This document shows, one piece after another, positions 9,485 to 21,560 of a stretch of DNA of 64,000 nt; positions within the stretch are counted from its first letter, which is position 1; every line of letters begins with the position of its first letter. Under the pieces are notes generated by a model. The model was not told the origin of the DNA. It was given only the letters and a program-made list of their open reading frames with translations, and did not search any database. Origin of the DNA: Cephalotus follicularis (taxonomy: Eukaryota > Streptophyta > Magnoliopsida > Oxalidales > Cephalotaceae). The stretch is taken from assembly GCA_001972305.1 (NCBI GenBank), contig BDDD01006352.1, forward strand, positions 27,338-91,337, in the 5' to 3' direction. The position numbers and the translations under genes were made by a program.

Positions 9485-12400
9485 TGTAACACCCTTAGTT
9501 CGGGATCGGGATGTCACCCCCGATTCGGGATCGGTGTGTCACGCAAAACGTAACTAACTATAGAATCATATTAGAAGATCATAACCTATCCTTCACTTAA
9601 GTCATCAAAACCATAAATCCGTAACGTTACGAAACCTTAAGTAGTAATCGAATTTGAGACTAAACTTCTGTCTCAAAATCCTCTGGAGGGTCAAAATATC
9701 TTAATCTTTATTCAAATCATCAATACGTGGTGGTTCTAAAATTTGAACTACATATATAAACCTTAACAAAATTTCAAAATGTTGTCATAACACTGGTCAA
9801 CATATGATCATAAAACAACTATTATTCAGTTGACATAATCAAACTCCTAAGTGTTTAAATAAACTAAAACTCCAAGTTTCATAACCATAACATTACTAAA
9901 AGAAACAAAATCCAAAAATGTCCTCGAGCCAATGGTGTTTCTCTCATCACACTTGCCCCAGATGCTCCCGAATACCTGTCACATGGAAAACAAAAACGTG
10001 GCTGAGCAAACCTCAGTACGGATATAGAATCATAAAACAGTTTGCGAACAAAACAGTTTATGAAACAAACCAGTTGTGAAACAAAACAGAACAGTTTACA
10101 AAACAAAACAGTTACAAATCAAAACAGTACGAAACAGAACAGTTACGAAACAAAACGGTTTATGAAACAGAACATAACACTTAACGAAACAAAACAGTAC
10201 GAATTTTTATGAAAACAGAACAATTCATTATAAACTAAATTTATGCAATTCAAATTATGCTCATGTCAAACAAATTTTCAGAAAACATAAATACGTATCC
10301 GTTCATATCCGATTTCAAACTTTTTCCAAACCAATGTTTTATACTGAGATATGCAATAATGATTTAAATACATATATATATATATATATGTTAGGGGTTT
10401 GCAAAGCCCACATGATCCGACGGAGCGACGTGTACGGCATTGCACAATCAATTCCCAGAATCTGAATCCGATAACAAATTTCCTAGGGTTGACCCATACG
10501 CCTTTATTCTGAAGTGGGATCCAAATCCTATTCACAGGATATCAAAAACATAGAGAGAGGCCGTAGACTAATCACACCACTACGGATAGTGTCATGTCCC
10601 CATGCGAGGCCTACGACATGCCTATGGTACCCCCATAGGCGGTTCATATATATTCTCAGTATTTCAAAAATAATGACTTTGTCAAAAATCATTTCAAAAA
10701 ACATACATATATTAACATACTTTCGAAATTGAAAGTCATACTCATTTAAAATATCAACATACTTTCGAAATTGAAAGTCATGCTCATTTAAAAAATATTA
10801 ACATACTCTCGAAATTGAAAGTCATGCTTAAAAATATCAACATACTTTCGAAATTGAAAGTCATGCTCATTTAAAACAATTCAAACAAAAAACGGTTTTT
10901 CCAAACATTTTCCGAGCATATCCGAAATCATTATCATATCCGAATTATAGAATGTCAGTATACTTTCATAATTGAAAATCATACTGGTTTAATTCTATAA
11001 TAATAAAATATGCATTTTATTCATCAAAACTAAATTAATAAAATCAAAAATATTCAATGTAATAAAACTGAATTTATTCAATTAAAACCGAAAGAGATAT
11101 CCAAGAACGAAAAATCCATACTAAAAGCAAAATAGAATTCATTTCAATAAAAACCGATTGAAAAGTCCAAGAACGAAGAACAATTTCGTACTGAAAGCAA
11201 AACTGATTTCATTTAAACAAAACCGAAGAAGAAGTCCAAAAACGAAGAATAATTCCGTACGTTATTCATTAAAAACATAGATGTGATTTCTTTCAGAAAA
11301 ATAAGGAATAAAAGCCATACTTTATTCACTAAAAGTAAAACCAAATTTATTTCAATAAAACCGATGGAAAAATCCAAGAAGGAAAAATCCGTACTCTTGT
11401 TCATAAAAGCATAAATAGGATTTATTACAATAAAAACAAAGGGAGTTTATCAAGGAAAGAATAATCTGTACAATATCCATTTAAATAAAACTGAATTTAT
11501 TTCAATAAAAATCGAATGTCCAATAAGAGAATTATCCGTACCTTAGCCACTCGAATCTAAACAATCCCAAAACGAATCAAAACCACACTACTGAATGACC
11601 TTAACTTCCACCATAGGTTTGATCGAAACCTAGACAGATCAATCCAACCATATCACATCACCAAAAGACAGACACATAAAAGACGACACACACAAACTGT
11701 AGAGGAAATAAGCATCGACATTTACGCTTAAAGCGCCAAAGTTTACAATGAAAGCGTCAACGCCTTAAGAACAAAACGTTGATAAAACATGACTATGAAA
11801 GCGTCGACACCCAAAGAAAAGCGTCAACGGTTAAGCCCTAAACTTCAACAAAAATGAAATACAGACGACGCTTAGCAACATGCAAGACGCAAAAATAGTT
11901 GCAAAAATTCAGTTTTTTCTTAAACATAAATCCAGAAAACAGCAACATCCAAGCTCTAGAACATGTTTACTATGATTGCAACACCAGTAAAACAGTTGAA
12001 ACACCTCAATCATGAATTTACAGGTTACGCATGGAAACGAAAACCTTTGAAAACATGGTTTCTCAAACATGAGTTATAAACACTAGTATACCAGTAACAA
12101 GACATGGGTTATCTGATTGAAAACATCAACAAAACAATTTAAATGCATGTACATATGGATTTGCAAGTGTTTTAACAATATACTCATTAAAATATGGTTT
12201 CTAACATTTCATGATTTAAAACAGATTTTCATGGATCAACAGCCAAGTTTTAAGAAATATAAACTTAGTATATAAGATTAAAACAAAACTATTTTCGAAG
12301 CCATACCTTCCAATGATGTAGAAGCATTAGGGAGATCAATTGCAAAAAGAATGGCTATTTCTGGTTTTTTTTTTCAAAAATGCAATGATCAGTTTTAAAA

Positions 12401-12831
12401 ACAATGAAAACATGTAAGACTAATGGCAAAATTGTGTGACTTTAAGACCTTCCTTTCATGCAAATGCGTCCAAACACAGATGGAAAATCGGATAAACAAA
12501 AATGGCAAGAATCCTCATTTTCAAAAACAAGCCACCATCCAAAACAAATAAGGAAGGCGACTAAAGCGTCGACGGTAACGCCAAAGCATCGGCGCTTAAG
12601 TCCTTTTTGTGTAAAAGCGTCGATGTCAATTGCATAGGCGTCAACGTCTTACACTTCAAAAGAATAATGAAATTACAACTCTAAAGCATCGATGGTCAAA
12701 TCCATGGCGTCGACGCTTAACGCCCTGGGCAAAAAATATATTTTCAAAAACAATTTCAAATGGGCCAAAAAAATATACATAACATATGACATATAACGAT
12801 AGGCATAAATGCAAAGAAACGGGATATTACA
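9485..12831 (-). mobile_element. TE-C2: solo LTR inserted in TE-A
   Basis: A 3.35-kb LTR in minus orientation. The plus strand starts TGTAACACCC and ends GGGATATTACA. The flanking 5 bp are TCACT and TCATT, a nearly perfect target duplication. TE-A pol sequence continues on both sides. It is related to TE-C: it shares the CCCGAATCGGG-rich end, the block around the GGTACC-ATAGG site (near 10380-10640), and the CTCAGCC-GTTTTTGTTTTCCATG stretch. No internal region is present, so LTR-LTR recombination removed it. Confidence 0.85.
11700..12725. repeat. GCGTCGACGCTT-type motif cluster in TE-C2
   Basis: More than ten degenerate copies of GCGTCGACGC(TTAA), with variants GCATCGAC, GCGTCAAC and GCGTCGAT, are scattered at intervals of 20 to 60 bp in two groups (about 11700-11880 and 12550-12725). 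Confidence 0.7.
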
Positions 12832-12867
12832 TCATTGCCTTCTTTGTCAAATTTGACAGAGGAGCAG
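12832..12867 (-). mobile_element. TE-A pol sliver between two solo LTRs
   Basis: These 36 bases encode A-P-L-S-N-L-T-K-K-A-M on the minus strand, the linker between RT and RNase H. They show that TE-C2 and TE-D inserted independently only 36 bp apart. Confidence 0.85.
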
Positions 12868-13009
12868 TGTAACGCCCGGGATTTTCGTTAAGGTGTAATA
12901 TTGCATTTTTCATGTAATTTTACACGTTGAATTAATGAGAATTGTGTTTTCCCCTTTGGTGTGGTTAAAGCTGCAAGAAAAAGTGTGTTAGTGTGCTTTT
13001 GGTGCAGGG

Positions 13010-14110
13010 GGCAGCCGACTGCCACAGGGAGGTAGCCGACTGGACTCCCCTGGTGAAAGTGGCAGCCAGCTGCGGTGAGGAAGCAGCCGGCTGTTTTGAG
13101 TGTCAGCAGAAACAGTCGACTGCCAAGCCATGGCAGCCGACTTCCATGCGTCAGACAGCCACGTGCTGTCAGCCTTTAAGTGGTGAAAAGTGGGTGTTTT
13201 GGCATTTGTGGACATATGGCAGAGAGAGGGGTCGGGTCTCCTTGATAAAAACACAACTTCCTCTCCTCAATCTCCATCTCCTCTGTGATTCAAGTGTGTT
13301 TGAAGGTGAGTTTGAGAGTGAAAGTGTGTGTGTGTGTGTTCTGGACATAAGGAGTTGTGTTGAACCGTGAGCTTGGAGGCCGGACCAGTGGAGGAGCCGG
13401 ACCCGTGGAAGGCTGCTGGACGCGTTTGGAGGTGCAAGGACCTCGGATCTAGGACTTAAAGAGGTGGATTGTAACTCCTAAGTTGGAGTTCTAAGGTAGG
13501 GGAAAGCTATATTTGTAATTCAAAGTCATTTATAATGATGTTATGAGTGAAATGCATATGTGATATTGTGATAAAAGCCTGGATATGTATTGTGGTGATA
13601 GTGATTGTGGCTTTGAATGGTTTAATGCGGATCGAAGTGTGTGTTTTGTTGCTGTTTTTGGGCACTGCCCGTAGGGGCAGTCGACTGTCCAGGGAGGACA
13701 ACCGAATGGGCATTGGAGCCAGTCGACTGTTTGTGCCTGGAATTGCAGGTTTCTCCCTATTGTTTGTGTAGCCAACTGCCAAGGAAGGCAGCCAACTGTG
13801 TGGTGGTGCAGCCGACTGTTTTGGGTAACAGCCGACTGTCCACGTGTCACCCTACCAGGCCTGCTGGGGCAGGTGGCAGCAAGGAATGTGTATTGTATTG
13901 AACCAGCCGACTGCCTGGAGAGGGCAGCCGACTGCTAAGGGAGGGACAGCCGACTTCCAAGGAGGGCAGCCGACTGTTGGCATGGGACAGCCGACTGCCA
14001 AGGAGGGCAGTCAACTGGTGGTTAAGGGCAGCCGACTACCAAGTGTGGGACAGCCGACTGTTGAAGGAGAACAACCGACTGTCAATGAGAAACAGCTGAC
14101 TGTTTGAGAT
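13010..14110. repeat. CAGCCGACTG / CAGTCGACTG motif array in TE-D
   Basis: About 25 degenerate copies of CAGYCGACTG occur in two blocks (13010-13165 and 13675-14105), about 20-30 bp apart in the second block. By eye about twelve contain exact GCCGAC. The spacers are G-rich (GGCA, AAGGAGGG). The block can be read as a Gln-Pro-Thr-rich open frame, but no coding role is supported. Confidence 0.85.
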
Positions 14111-14279
14111 CGTTTTGCATTGTGAGCATATGTGTGCATATTGTACTGTGTTAGACTGTATTTCGAGTTGGTAATTGATGATTGTGAAACGTTTTACCCC
14201 TTTTGGGAAGTGCAAATGTGATTTACATGAATCAGTACTTTATGTGAAATGTATGTTTTGAGATATATATATATATTCT

Positions 14280-14513
14280 CAAAAGGATTGTGAAAATGTG
14301 TTTGGTTAATGGTTTGTTGAAATCATTAGTTGTTTGGAAAATGGTTTTCAAAAGGATTGTGAAAATGTGTTTGGTTAATGGTTTATTGAAATCATTAGTT
14401 GTTTGGAAAATGGTTTCCAAAAGGATTGTGAAAATGTGTTTGGTTAATGGTTTATTAAAATCATTAGTTGTTTTGAAAATGGTTTCCAAAAGGATTGCGA
14501 AAATGGCTTTCAA
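14280..14513 (+). repeat. 69-bp tandem repeat in TE-D
   Basis: Just over three copies of a 69-bp unit starting AAAAGGATTGTGAAAATGTG. The period is a multiple of three, so an open frame runs through it by construction. The split of the reversed TE-D copy elsewhere in the window falls in this same repeat. Confidence 0.9.
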
Positions 14514-15893
14514 GAGATTGCGAAACTAATATACAAATATGTATTTTTGAGGTATTTGAATGTAGTTCAAATAACCGGGTTTTACTAAAGTGTATTGTTA
14601 CAAGTATTTTGATACTTGAGTTTGGGAAAATGATCGTTATATATATTTTGACAAATATATATGTTGCAAGTATTTATATCTATAAATTACTTGAAATGTT
14701 TAAAGAGAAATGTATTGTTGCAAGTATTTTATGAATCATAACTTACTTGGGAAATGAAGTGTTATATATATGTTTTGACAAATATATATATGTCGGAAGT
14801 ATTTATACTTTAAACGTTTTGGAAACGGATTGCAATGTTTTGAACGAGATATTTTGATCAAGTATTTATTTTATAAACTACTTGAGTGGTATTGTGGGTG
14901 CTGTGTTTGCACCGTTATTGTGATTGTGTTGAGTGTTGGTACTTAGACGTCGTGCTAGTATCGTTATCGTGTACCGACTGATTGATTGTTGTTACTTAGC
15001 CATCGTGCTAGTAACGTGGATGTTATTGTATTGATTGTGATTGAGTGTTGCCGCTAGCGGGGTAATGTTGGTACTTAGCCGCCGTGCTAGTATCGTGAGT
15101 GTTGCCGTTAGCGGGGAAGTGTTGGTACTCGCCGCCGTGCTTGTATCGTAGTGAGTTTCGAGTGTTGTCCACGCCATCGTGCCTGTGACGGGAACAATTG
15201 TTTGCATTGAGTGTATTGATTGTTTGCCTTGACTTTCCTGATTGAGTATAGTGTTGTCCTTTGGGATGTGGCTGATCGTGATTGTGTAGTGATGGGTCCT
15301 TAGAGACCTGAGGTATTATCGGCTGTCGTGCCATAGAGATATTGTGAGTGTTGATGTGTCGTGACATTGTGGCCTGTGACCGTGTGGTCGTGGTATATAT
15401 ATATATGCATCGAGATATAGCGTGTACTGCATCATTGTGCATTCATGTCATGACATGTTTTATCCTTGACCCTGGATCGCTTTTATGGTTTTGCCGAGTG
15501 AGGACAAAGGCTAACCCCCTACAACTTCAGTGTGTTTCAGGTTGATGCAGCCGTTGGTTGCTGTTGGGCTCCGAGGAGCAATGTGAAGCTTTATGTTGTT
15601 TACTTTTGAGGAAATGTTTATGGAATATTGTAATAATGAATGGTTGTAATAAATGAATCGAGGTATTGATGGATTTTGTTCACGGTCCGTTTGAGGGCAG
15701 TTATCTGTGATGATGTTTTCTGTTGTAGCATGTAGTATGGAATGCATGCTATGTTATGTTTCGGCTTATTTTATGTGCTTCCGCAGGTTGTTAATGGATA
15801 TGGAAAGTTTTAATTTTATGGTATTTTTCATAAGCCGGATTTATATGTTAATTGCCACCACTTTATATGTTGTTTGTGAAACGGGGTGTGACA

Positions 15894-16567
15894 AGAGGCT
15901 ATCGAGGAAAACCCTTCGATAAACCTCCTCTAGTAGCCAGCCAGACCAAGGAAACTGTGAACCTCAGACACTTTCCTCGGTCGTTCCCAAGCCAAAACAG
16001 ACTCCACCTTCCTCGGATCAACTTCTATCCCCTGGCCCGAGATGACATGGCCCAAAAAGCCTACCTTGTCCAACCAAAACTCACACTTGCTGAGCTTGGC
16101 ATACAACCTATGGTCCCTCAACGTCTGCAGCACAATCCTCAAGTGCTCTCCATGCTCGGTCACATCCCGAGAATACACCATAACGTCATCTATGAACACC
16201 ACCACAAAGGTGTCAAGGTAAGGCTGGAACACTTGATTCATCAACTCCATGAAAACTGTTGGCGCGTTGGTCAGACCAAACAGCATGACTGAGAACTCAA
16301 AATGACCATAACGGGATCTAAAAGCTGTCTTGGGAATATCCAGCTCCCTTATCCTCAACTGGTGATAACCCGAGCAAAGGTCAATCTTCGAAAACACACT
16401 GGCATCCTTCAACTAGTCAAACTAGTCATCAATCCAAGGCAATGGATATTTTTTTCTCACAGTGACCTTGTTGAGCTATCTATAATTAATGCACAACTGT
16501 AAGGCACTGTCCTTCTTCTTCACAAACAACACTGGAGCACCCCAAAGGGAACTACTGGGACTAACGA
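15894..16567 (-). mobile_element. TE-A reverse transcriptase segment (broken)
   Basis: The minus strand encodes the RT fingers and palm: [21 protein letters not shown] and the catalytic F-I-D-D-V-M-V-Y-S box, then F-L-G-H-V-I and F-L-G-L-A-G-Y. It is bounded by TE-D and TE-E. Confidence 0.9.
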
Positions 16568-19346
16568 TGTAACACCCCCCGAACGGCGAGAGTCGTTACG
16601 GTTCCTAATCCAAGACTAAACATAACCTATCATGAAACATGGCTCAATTTTATTCTTTTTATCAAAATATTAACTCATCTTTTATTCAATTTGCGTGATG
16701 GTCATAACATAACATTTATAATCTAAGACATAGTCTGAAAACTTTATTCATAAACTGAAAAACTTAAACATAAACCAAAACTTAAAAATAATCCAAAGTA
16801 ATAAACTGAAAGGCATAATATTATTCAAATAGGGGTCCTAACATGACCATAAAATAACTAAGCATAAACGGTTCCATCTCCTAAGTGATCCTTATCATAG
16901 GTGACATCTCGCTCATCACACATTGCCCGGATGCTGTCCCAGAATCCTGTCGCATGGAAATAAAAACGCGGCTGAGCAAACCTCAGTACGAATATAGAAT
17001 CATAAAACATTAAACGATAATTTAAAAGATAGAAAATACCTGAACCTTTAAATATCATATACCTTATACATAAAATAATTTAACATTATTTTCAAAAGCG
17101 AAGGTAAGTAGTCATACAATCAATTCAAAACGAATATCTAATTTTCAAAGCGTTATTCAATTTCAAAACATAATCCAAGTTCAAAATCCCAAAATATATT
17201 CAAAACAAAAAACAAACAGAGACTTATCTGATTCCATAATCTCATCTCAGAGATCCAAAGCGCATACACACATGCGCAATTGCAAGGGGTTTGCAAGGCC
17301 CACATGCCAAACGGAAGGACGTGTACGGCACTACACAATAAATCCCCAGAATTCATATCATATCACATATCATATAACTAGAGTCGACCCATACGCCTCT
17401 ATCACACATATCGGATCCATAAGTCCACCTCATGGGACTTATTCATAACATAGAGAGACGCCGTAGTCAAATCACACTGCTACGAAAGTTTCATGTCCCC
17501 GTTCTAGGCCTACGTCATGCCTATGGTACCTCCATAGGTAGGAAATATCTCTGTGTATATCCTTATTTCAAAAACGTTGCTTTATTTCTAAAAACAATTT
17601 AAAAATGTAAACACATTTCTAAACATTTTATGGACATAGCAAAGTTATTACATAGCATCAACTCATTTATTTTCCACTGTAAAGAGATGATCGTATCATA
17701 TTTATTAACATGTCATAGCATAAAGTCAAGAACATTAAATTCGCAAAATGTCAACTGACTTTTATTTTCAAAATCGTACGAATCATAAAACATAGCCAAG
17801 TTCATAAAACAGAAGGAATCACATTTGAATTCATTTCAGTAAAACCGTAGGAAGAGACCAAGAACGAAGAATCGGTACGTTATCCATAAAGTAAAACTAT
17901 CTTTTATTTACTACAGTAAAACTGATAAGAGGGTATCAAGGAACGAAAATCCGTACCTTAAGCGACCACAACAAGATAGACAAATTGATCAAAAATTTTA
18001 AAAGTCCCTCGAAGCACAACAATCTAAAAGATACAATATCATTCATATAAGGATTCAAAAATCACTTCCAAACATCAAACAACAATTTAACAGTGTCTAA
18101 AACATATCCCAAATCATTAGAAAACCAAACGGATAACAAAACTTGAAACCAGAAAATTTACTAGACAAAACCAGCCGACTGTATCAAAATCCAGTCGACT
18201 GTATCACATAGCCAGCCGACTACACAAACAAAGCTGCAGCCAATCAACTGTGACAGGGGTCCAGTCGACTGTACAAAGCAAAATAGCTGACTGTTTTACA
18301 AGGCAGTCGACTACTCAAAGCGAAACAGCCGACTGTTTAAATGGACAGCCGACTGTTCTGCTCGACAGAACAGCAAAACACAGCAGTTTCAATGTAATTT
18401 TTCTGTCAAAACTCCAATATTACAATACCAGATGATCATAGCCATATACATAGGACTTATGCGATATATCCACTTCATTTAAACCCAAAGAATCATGCAA
18501 GGGTGATCTTACTTTAAGGAGAAGCAAAACTATTGATCAATTTCTATCATATACCAATTGCTAGTTTCAAAATCTGTTTATAACCATTACTAGTCACCTC
18601 AGGACTTGCTCACAATCTTAGAATTAATAACAGAACATACATAGCAGGAATCAAAACTAAAACTCACTAGCAGCCTATATACAAACGATTTTGATATCAT
18701 TAAAACCAAAGTTCAATGCTAATCCTTAACAGTAGAGGATATCAAACCTGATTCAATGAAGCAAAGAAGAACAAAACAGGCTCCTAATCCTTGCAAGTTT
18801 GGCTACCAGACTCAAGAAAACAATGATGGCATATAACAATGGCAATAGGCATACATACCAGAAAATATAATAGGCAAAATCGGCTGGATATGGAAAGAAG
18901 AAATCACAATCTTATTGGATAAGGAAATAGGGCAGAGATTTAGTAGAGATAGGGAGAAAGAGAGAAAGAAACGTGATGAGAAGAGAAGAGGAAAAGGGAC
19001 ATACGGGTGAGGGAGAGAAGAAGTAGAAAACAATTAGGATTTAAAATAGTAAAAGGGATTTATTTCCCAAAATACTCTAATTTACCATAATACATTAATT
19101 CATTTCCAATTTAAAACACTTTTGCCATATTAATAATTTAAAAACTGATTTTAAAATACAAAACAATTAATTTTTATTTTTCCCATGATCCTTATTCCAT
19201 TAATTTATCGAAAGCCCAAAGATGGTATTAGTTAGCCTAAAACATAAAAGCCCAAAAATTATAAAATAGCCCAAAATAATATAACACACCAACATAAAAT
19301 CAAACAAAAATCCGAAAATATGCATATGAACAAACGGGTTATTACA
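16568..19346 (-). mobile_element. TE-E: solo LTR inserted in TE-A
   Basis: A 2.78-kb LTR in minus orientation. The plus strand starts TGTAACACCCCCC and ends GGGTTATTACA. The flanks AACGA and ATCGA match at four of five positions. It shares with TE-C and TE-C2 the block around 17280-17550 and the CTCAGCCGCGTTTTTATTTCCATGC-like stretch near 16960 (minus strand), so it is a sister family. A pyrimidine-rich tract (minus strand, about 18950-19020) lies roughly 330 bp from its 5' end. Confidence 0.85.
18165..18372. repeat. CAGYCGACTG motif cluster in TE-E
   Basis: About ten copies of the motif seen in TE-D occur here, including exact CAGCCGACTG and CAGTCGACTG, spaced 15-30 bp. Confidence 0.8.
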
Positions 19347-21362
19347 ATCGAACCCTTTCTCTAACAATTCCTTTAACTGCACCTTCAACTCCTTCAACTC
19401 TACTGGTGCCATCCGATACGAATCAAGGGATACTGGCGATGCACTAGGGATCAACTCAATGATAAAATCTGTTGGTCTCACTGGCGAAAACCCCAGTAAC
19501 TCAACCGAAAAAATGGCCAGGAAATCGCAGACCACTGGAATGCCTTCAGCCTCTTGCTCGGACACCCTCTTGTCAACCACATGTACGAAGAACCCTTGTC
19601 CGCCTTTCTGCAAGATCTTTCTTGCGGACATGGTTGAGATAATCTTGATCGGCACCAAGCGCTGTTCACATGCGAACTCCATAAAAGATCCATCGGACAA
19701 AAGGAAAGAAACAACACCCTGAGAGCAATCCAGCACTGCCTTGTGAGGTGTAAGCCAATCCATACCCAGGATAACATCAAAATCCTTGATGGGGAAAGGA
19801 ATAAGGTTGGCTGGGAAGCTCTGCTCACCAATCAAGGCATCACAAGCCTTGAGCACCCAACCTACCCGATAGGTTTGCCCCGTTGGAACTGACCACTACC
19901 TCCGCTTCCAACGGACGCAACTCCTTATCCGCATGAATGCAAAATGCATGTGCAATAAAAGACAAAGTGGCTCCGGTGTCAAAAAGAATTGTGGCATCTC
20001 TGCCAAGGATAACAACCATACCTATAGCCATGTCTGGAGCTGCAAGGGCATCATCTATGTTCATGGCGTAAACTCTCGTGGTTGTGGCAGGTCTACCTGG
20101 CGGCCTGTTGCTACCCGCTTTGGAGGTAACTGCTTACGAAGTGGTTGACCCTACCCTAGGTCCTGTCGATTGCTGTCCTGGCTGTCCTGATACTCTTCCT
20201 ACCCGTTGCCTAGGTGAAGTAACTGGTCTAGGCACTCCTGACAACTGCAGAACTTGGGGATAACTCCTCTCGAAGTGTCCAGGTTGACCACACAAGAAGC
20301 ATCCTCGGGACTCATACTTACAATTCCAAAAATGGAACTGCCCACACCGCTGGCATCTCGGTGGGTGCGAGGAAGCTGTTGTGCCCTGGTGCGTACCACT
20401 GGCTGTTGGAGAGGACGCAGGCTATGGGGAAAACATCCCATAACTATCCGACCTATTCTGCGAACGGTATCCTCTACCACCGGACCTTCAAGAGGATCTA
20501 TTCCTTCGCCTTCCATGACTCTTTGAAGCACTTTCACCTTGCTCGGCCTGAGAAGTAGCTCGCTTCTAAGCTTTGTCTTGCCTAGCTCTCTGGTCCGCAA
20601 GACTCTGCTCGACACGCTTGGCGGCCACCACCAAGTTGTCAAAGATTGTCCACGTGATGAGAGCAGCTGAATGTCTCACCGCGGGTCTTAAACCTTCCAG
20701 GAACTTCTGACATCGCTCTTCCTGGTCTGCAACAAGTGCGAGAGTGATATGAGATAACTCCATGAAAGGGTACTCATACTCCTCCACCAACATGTTGCCT
20801 TGTCGCAAATAGAGGAACTCCCTTCGTTTCTCCTGCACATATGTCGGAGGATAGAAATACTGTTGGAATTCCCATCGAAAGATATCCCAAGAGATCGCTG
20901 CTACGTCGGCATGCCTCGCCTTGAAAGCATCCCACAAACAATGAGCATTCCTCTGCATCAAGAAAGACGCAAGTCGGATGCAGGAATCATCCGTGATCCC
21001 GATCTAGTCAAAAATCTCCTCAACTCAGCTCAACCATGCCTCTTCATCTACCGAATCAGCCGTTCCTTCAAAGGTCGTACCGGCAAGGCCTGAGGCCTAG
21101 CAACTCCCAAAACTTGAGCCATTATCAGAAAACTATGCATCATATCCGACTTACTATCCACACCAGCTAGAGGAGGAACATAAGCAGCAGACTGCACTGC
21201 CGGAGCATCAGTTGCCACTGCCGGCTAAGCTTCCTGCCCTTCCACTCGAGGGTCGGCATGAACTTCAGGCTCTACGCGTGGTGGAGAAGCCACTCTACCT
21301 CTACCCCGACCATGACTTCTAGCAAGACCATGTCCACTGGGTTGACCACGAGGCACTACCAT
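19347..21362 (-). mobile_element. TE-A gag, protease and start of RT (broken)
   Basis: From about 21362 downward the minus strand encodes an Arg/Gly-rich gag N-terminus, the gag capsid-like region (about 20566-20961; F-L-E-G-L-R-P and L-Y-L-R-Q-G-N-M), a double-cysteine nucleocapsid region (about 20260-20340), the aspartic protease (about 19990-20010; L-F-D-T-G-A-T-L-S-F-I) and the protease-RT linker with V-I-L-G-M-D-W-L and the start of RT (E-L-L-E-K-G-F). It ends at the TE-E insertion. Several breaks are present. Confidence 0.85.
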
Positions 21363-21540
21363 ATCCTTCACATGCACAGTTAGGGGATTACGAAGCAATA
21401 TACTCTATATGAGATGCATGCAATGCACAACTCAAGAAACCCAAGAATACCAAGGAATCACACTCTTCCCAGAATTCTCGCAAATAACAAAACCATCATC
21501 TAAGCCTGGGCTTCATCCCACCGCTTATTCACCACTAAAT

Positions 21541-21560
21541 CATGCTCTCTGATACAAAGC
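21541..21560 (-). other. TE-A primer-binding site (initiator tRNA-Met type)
   Basis: The minus strand reads TTTGTATCAGAGAGCATG just inside the 5' LTR, close to the usual TGGTATCAGAGC of plant LTR elements. It fixes the inner edge of the LTR at about 21561. Confidence 0.7.

Larger units (their letters stand above)
12868..15893 (+). mobile_element. TE-D: solo LTR inserted in TE-A
   Basis: A 3.03-kb LTR in plus orientation, opposite to TE-A. It starts TGTAACGCCCGGG and ends ACGGGGTGTGACA. The flanks AGCAG and AGAGG are an imperfect 5-bp duplication. TE-A pol continues on both sides (S-S-I-A then A-P-L-S-N). The LTR carries a dense motif array (about 13010-14110) and a 69-bp tandem repeat (14280-14513). 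A reversed copy of the same family is split between 49796-51238 and 38420-39943. Confidence 0.85.

Noticed and set aside
13641-14107. Gln-Pro-Thr repeat protein in the TE-D array
   Set aside because: The repeats come from the CAGCCGACTG motif. Several frames on both strands are open, and spacing is not kept in multiples of three across the array.
14290-14529. 23-residue repeat protein in TE-D
   Set aside because: It is a direct product of the 69-bp tandem repeat. An equally long frame exists on the opposite strand.
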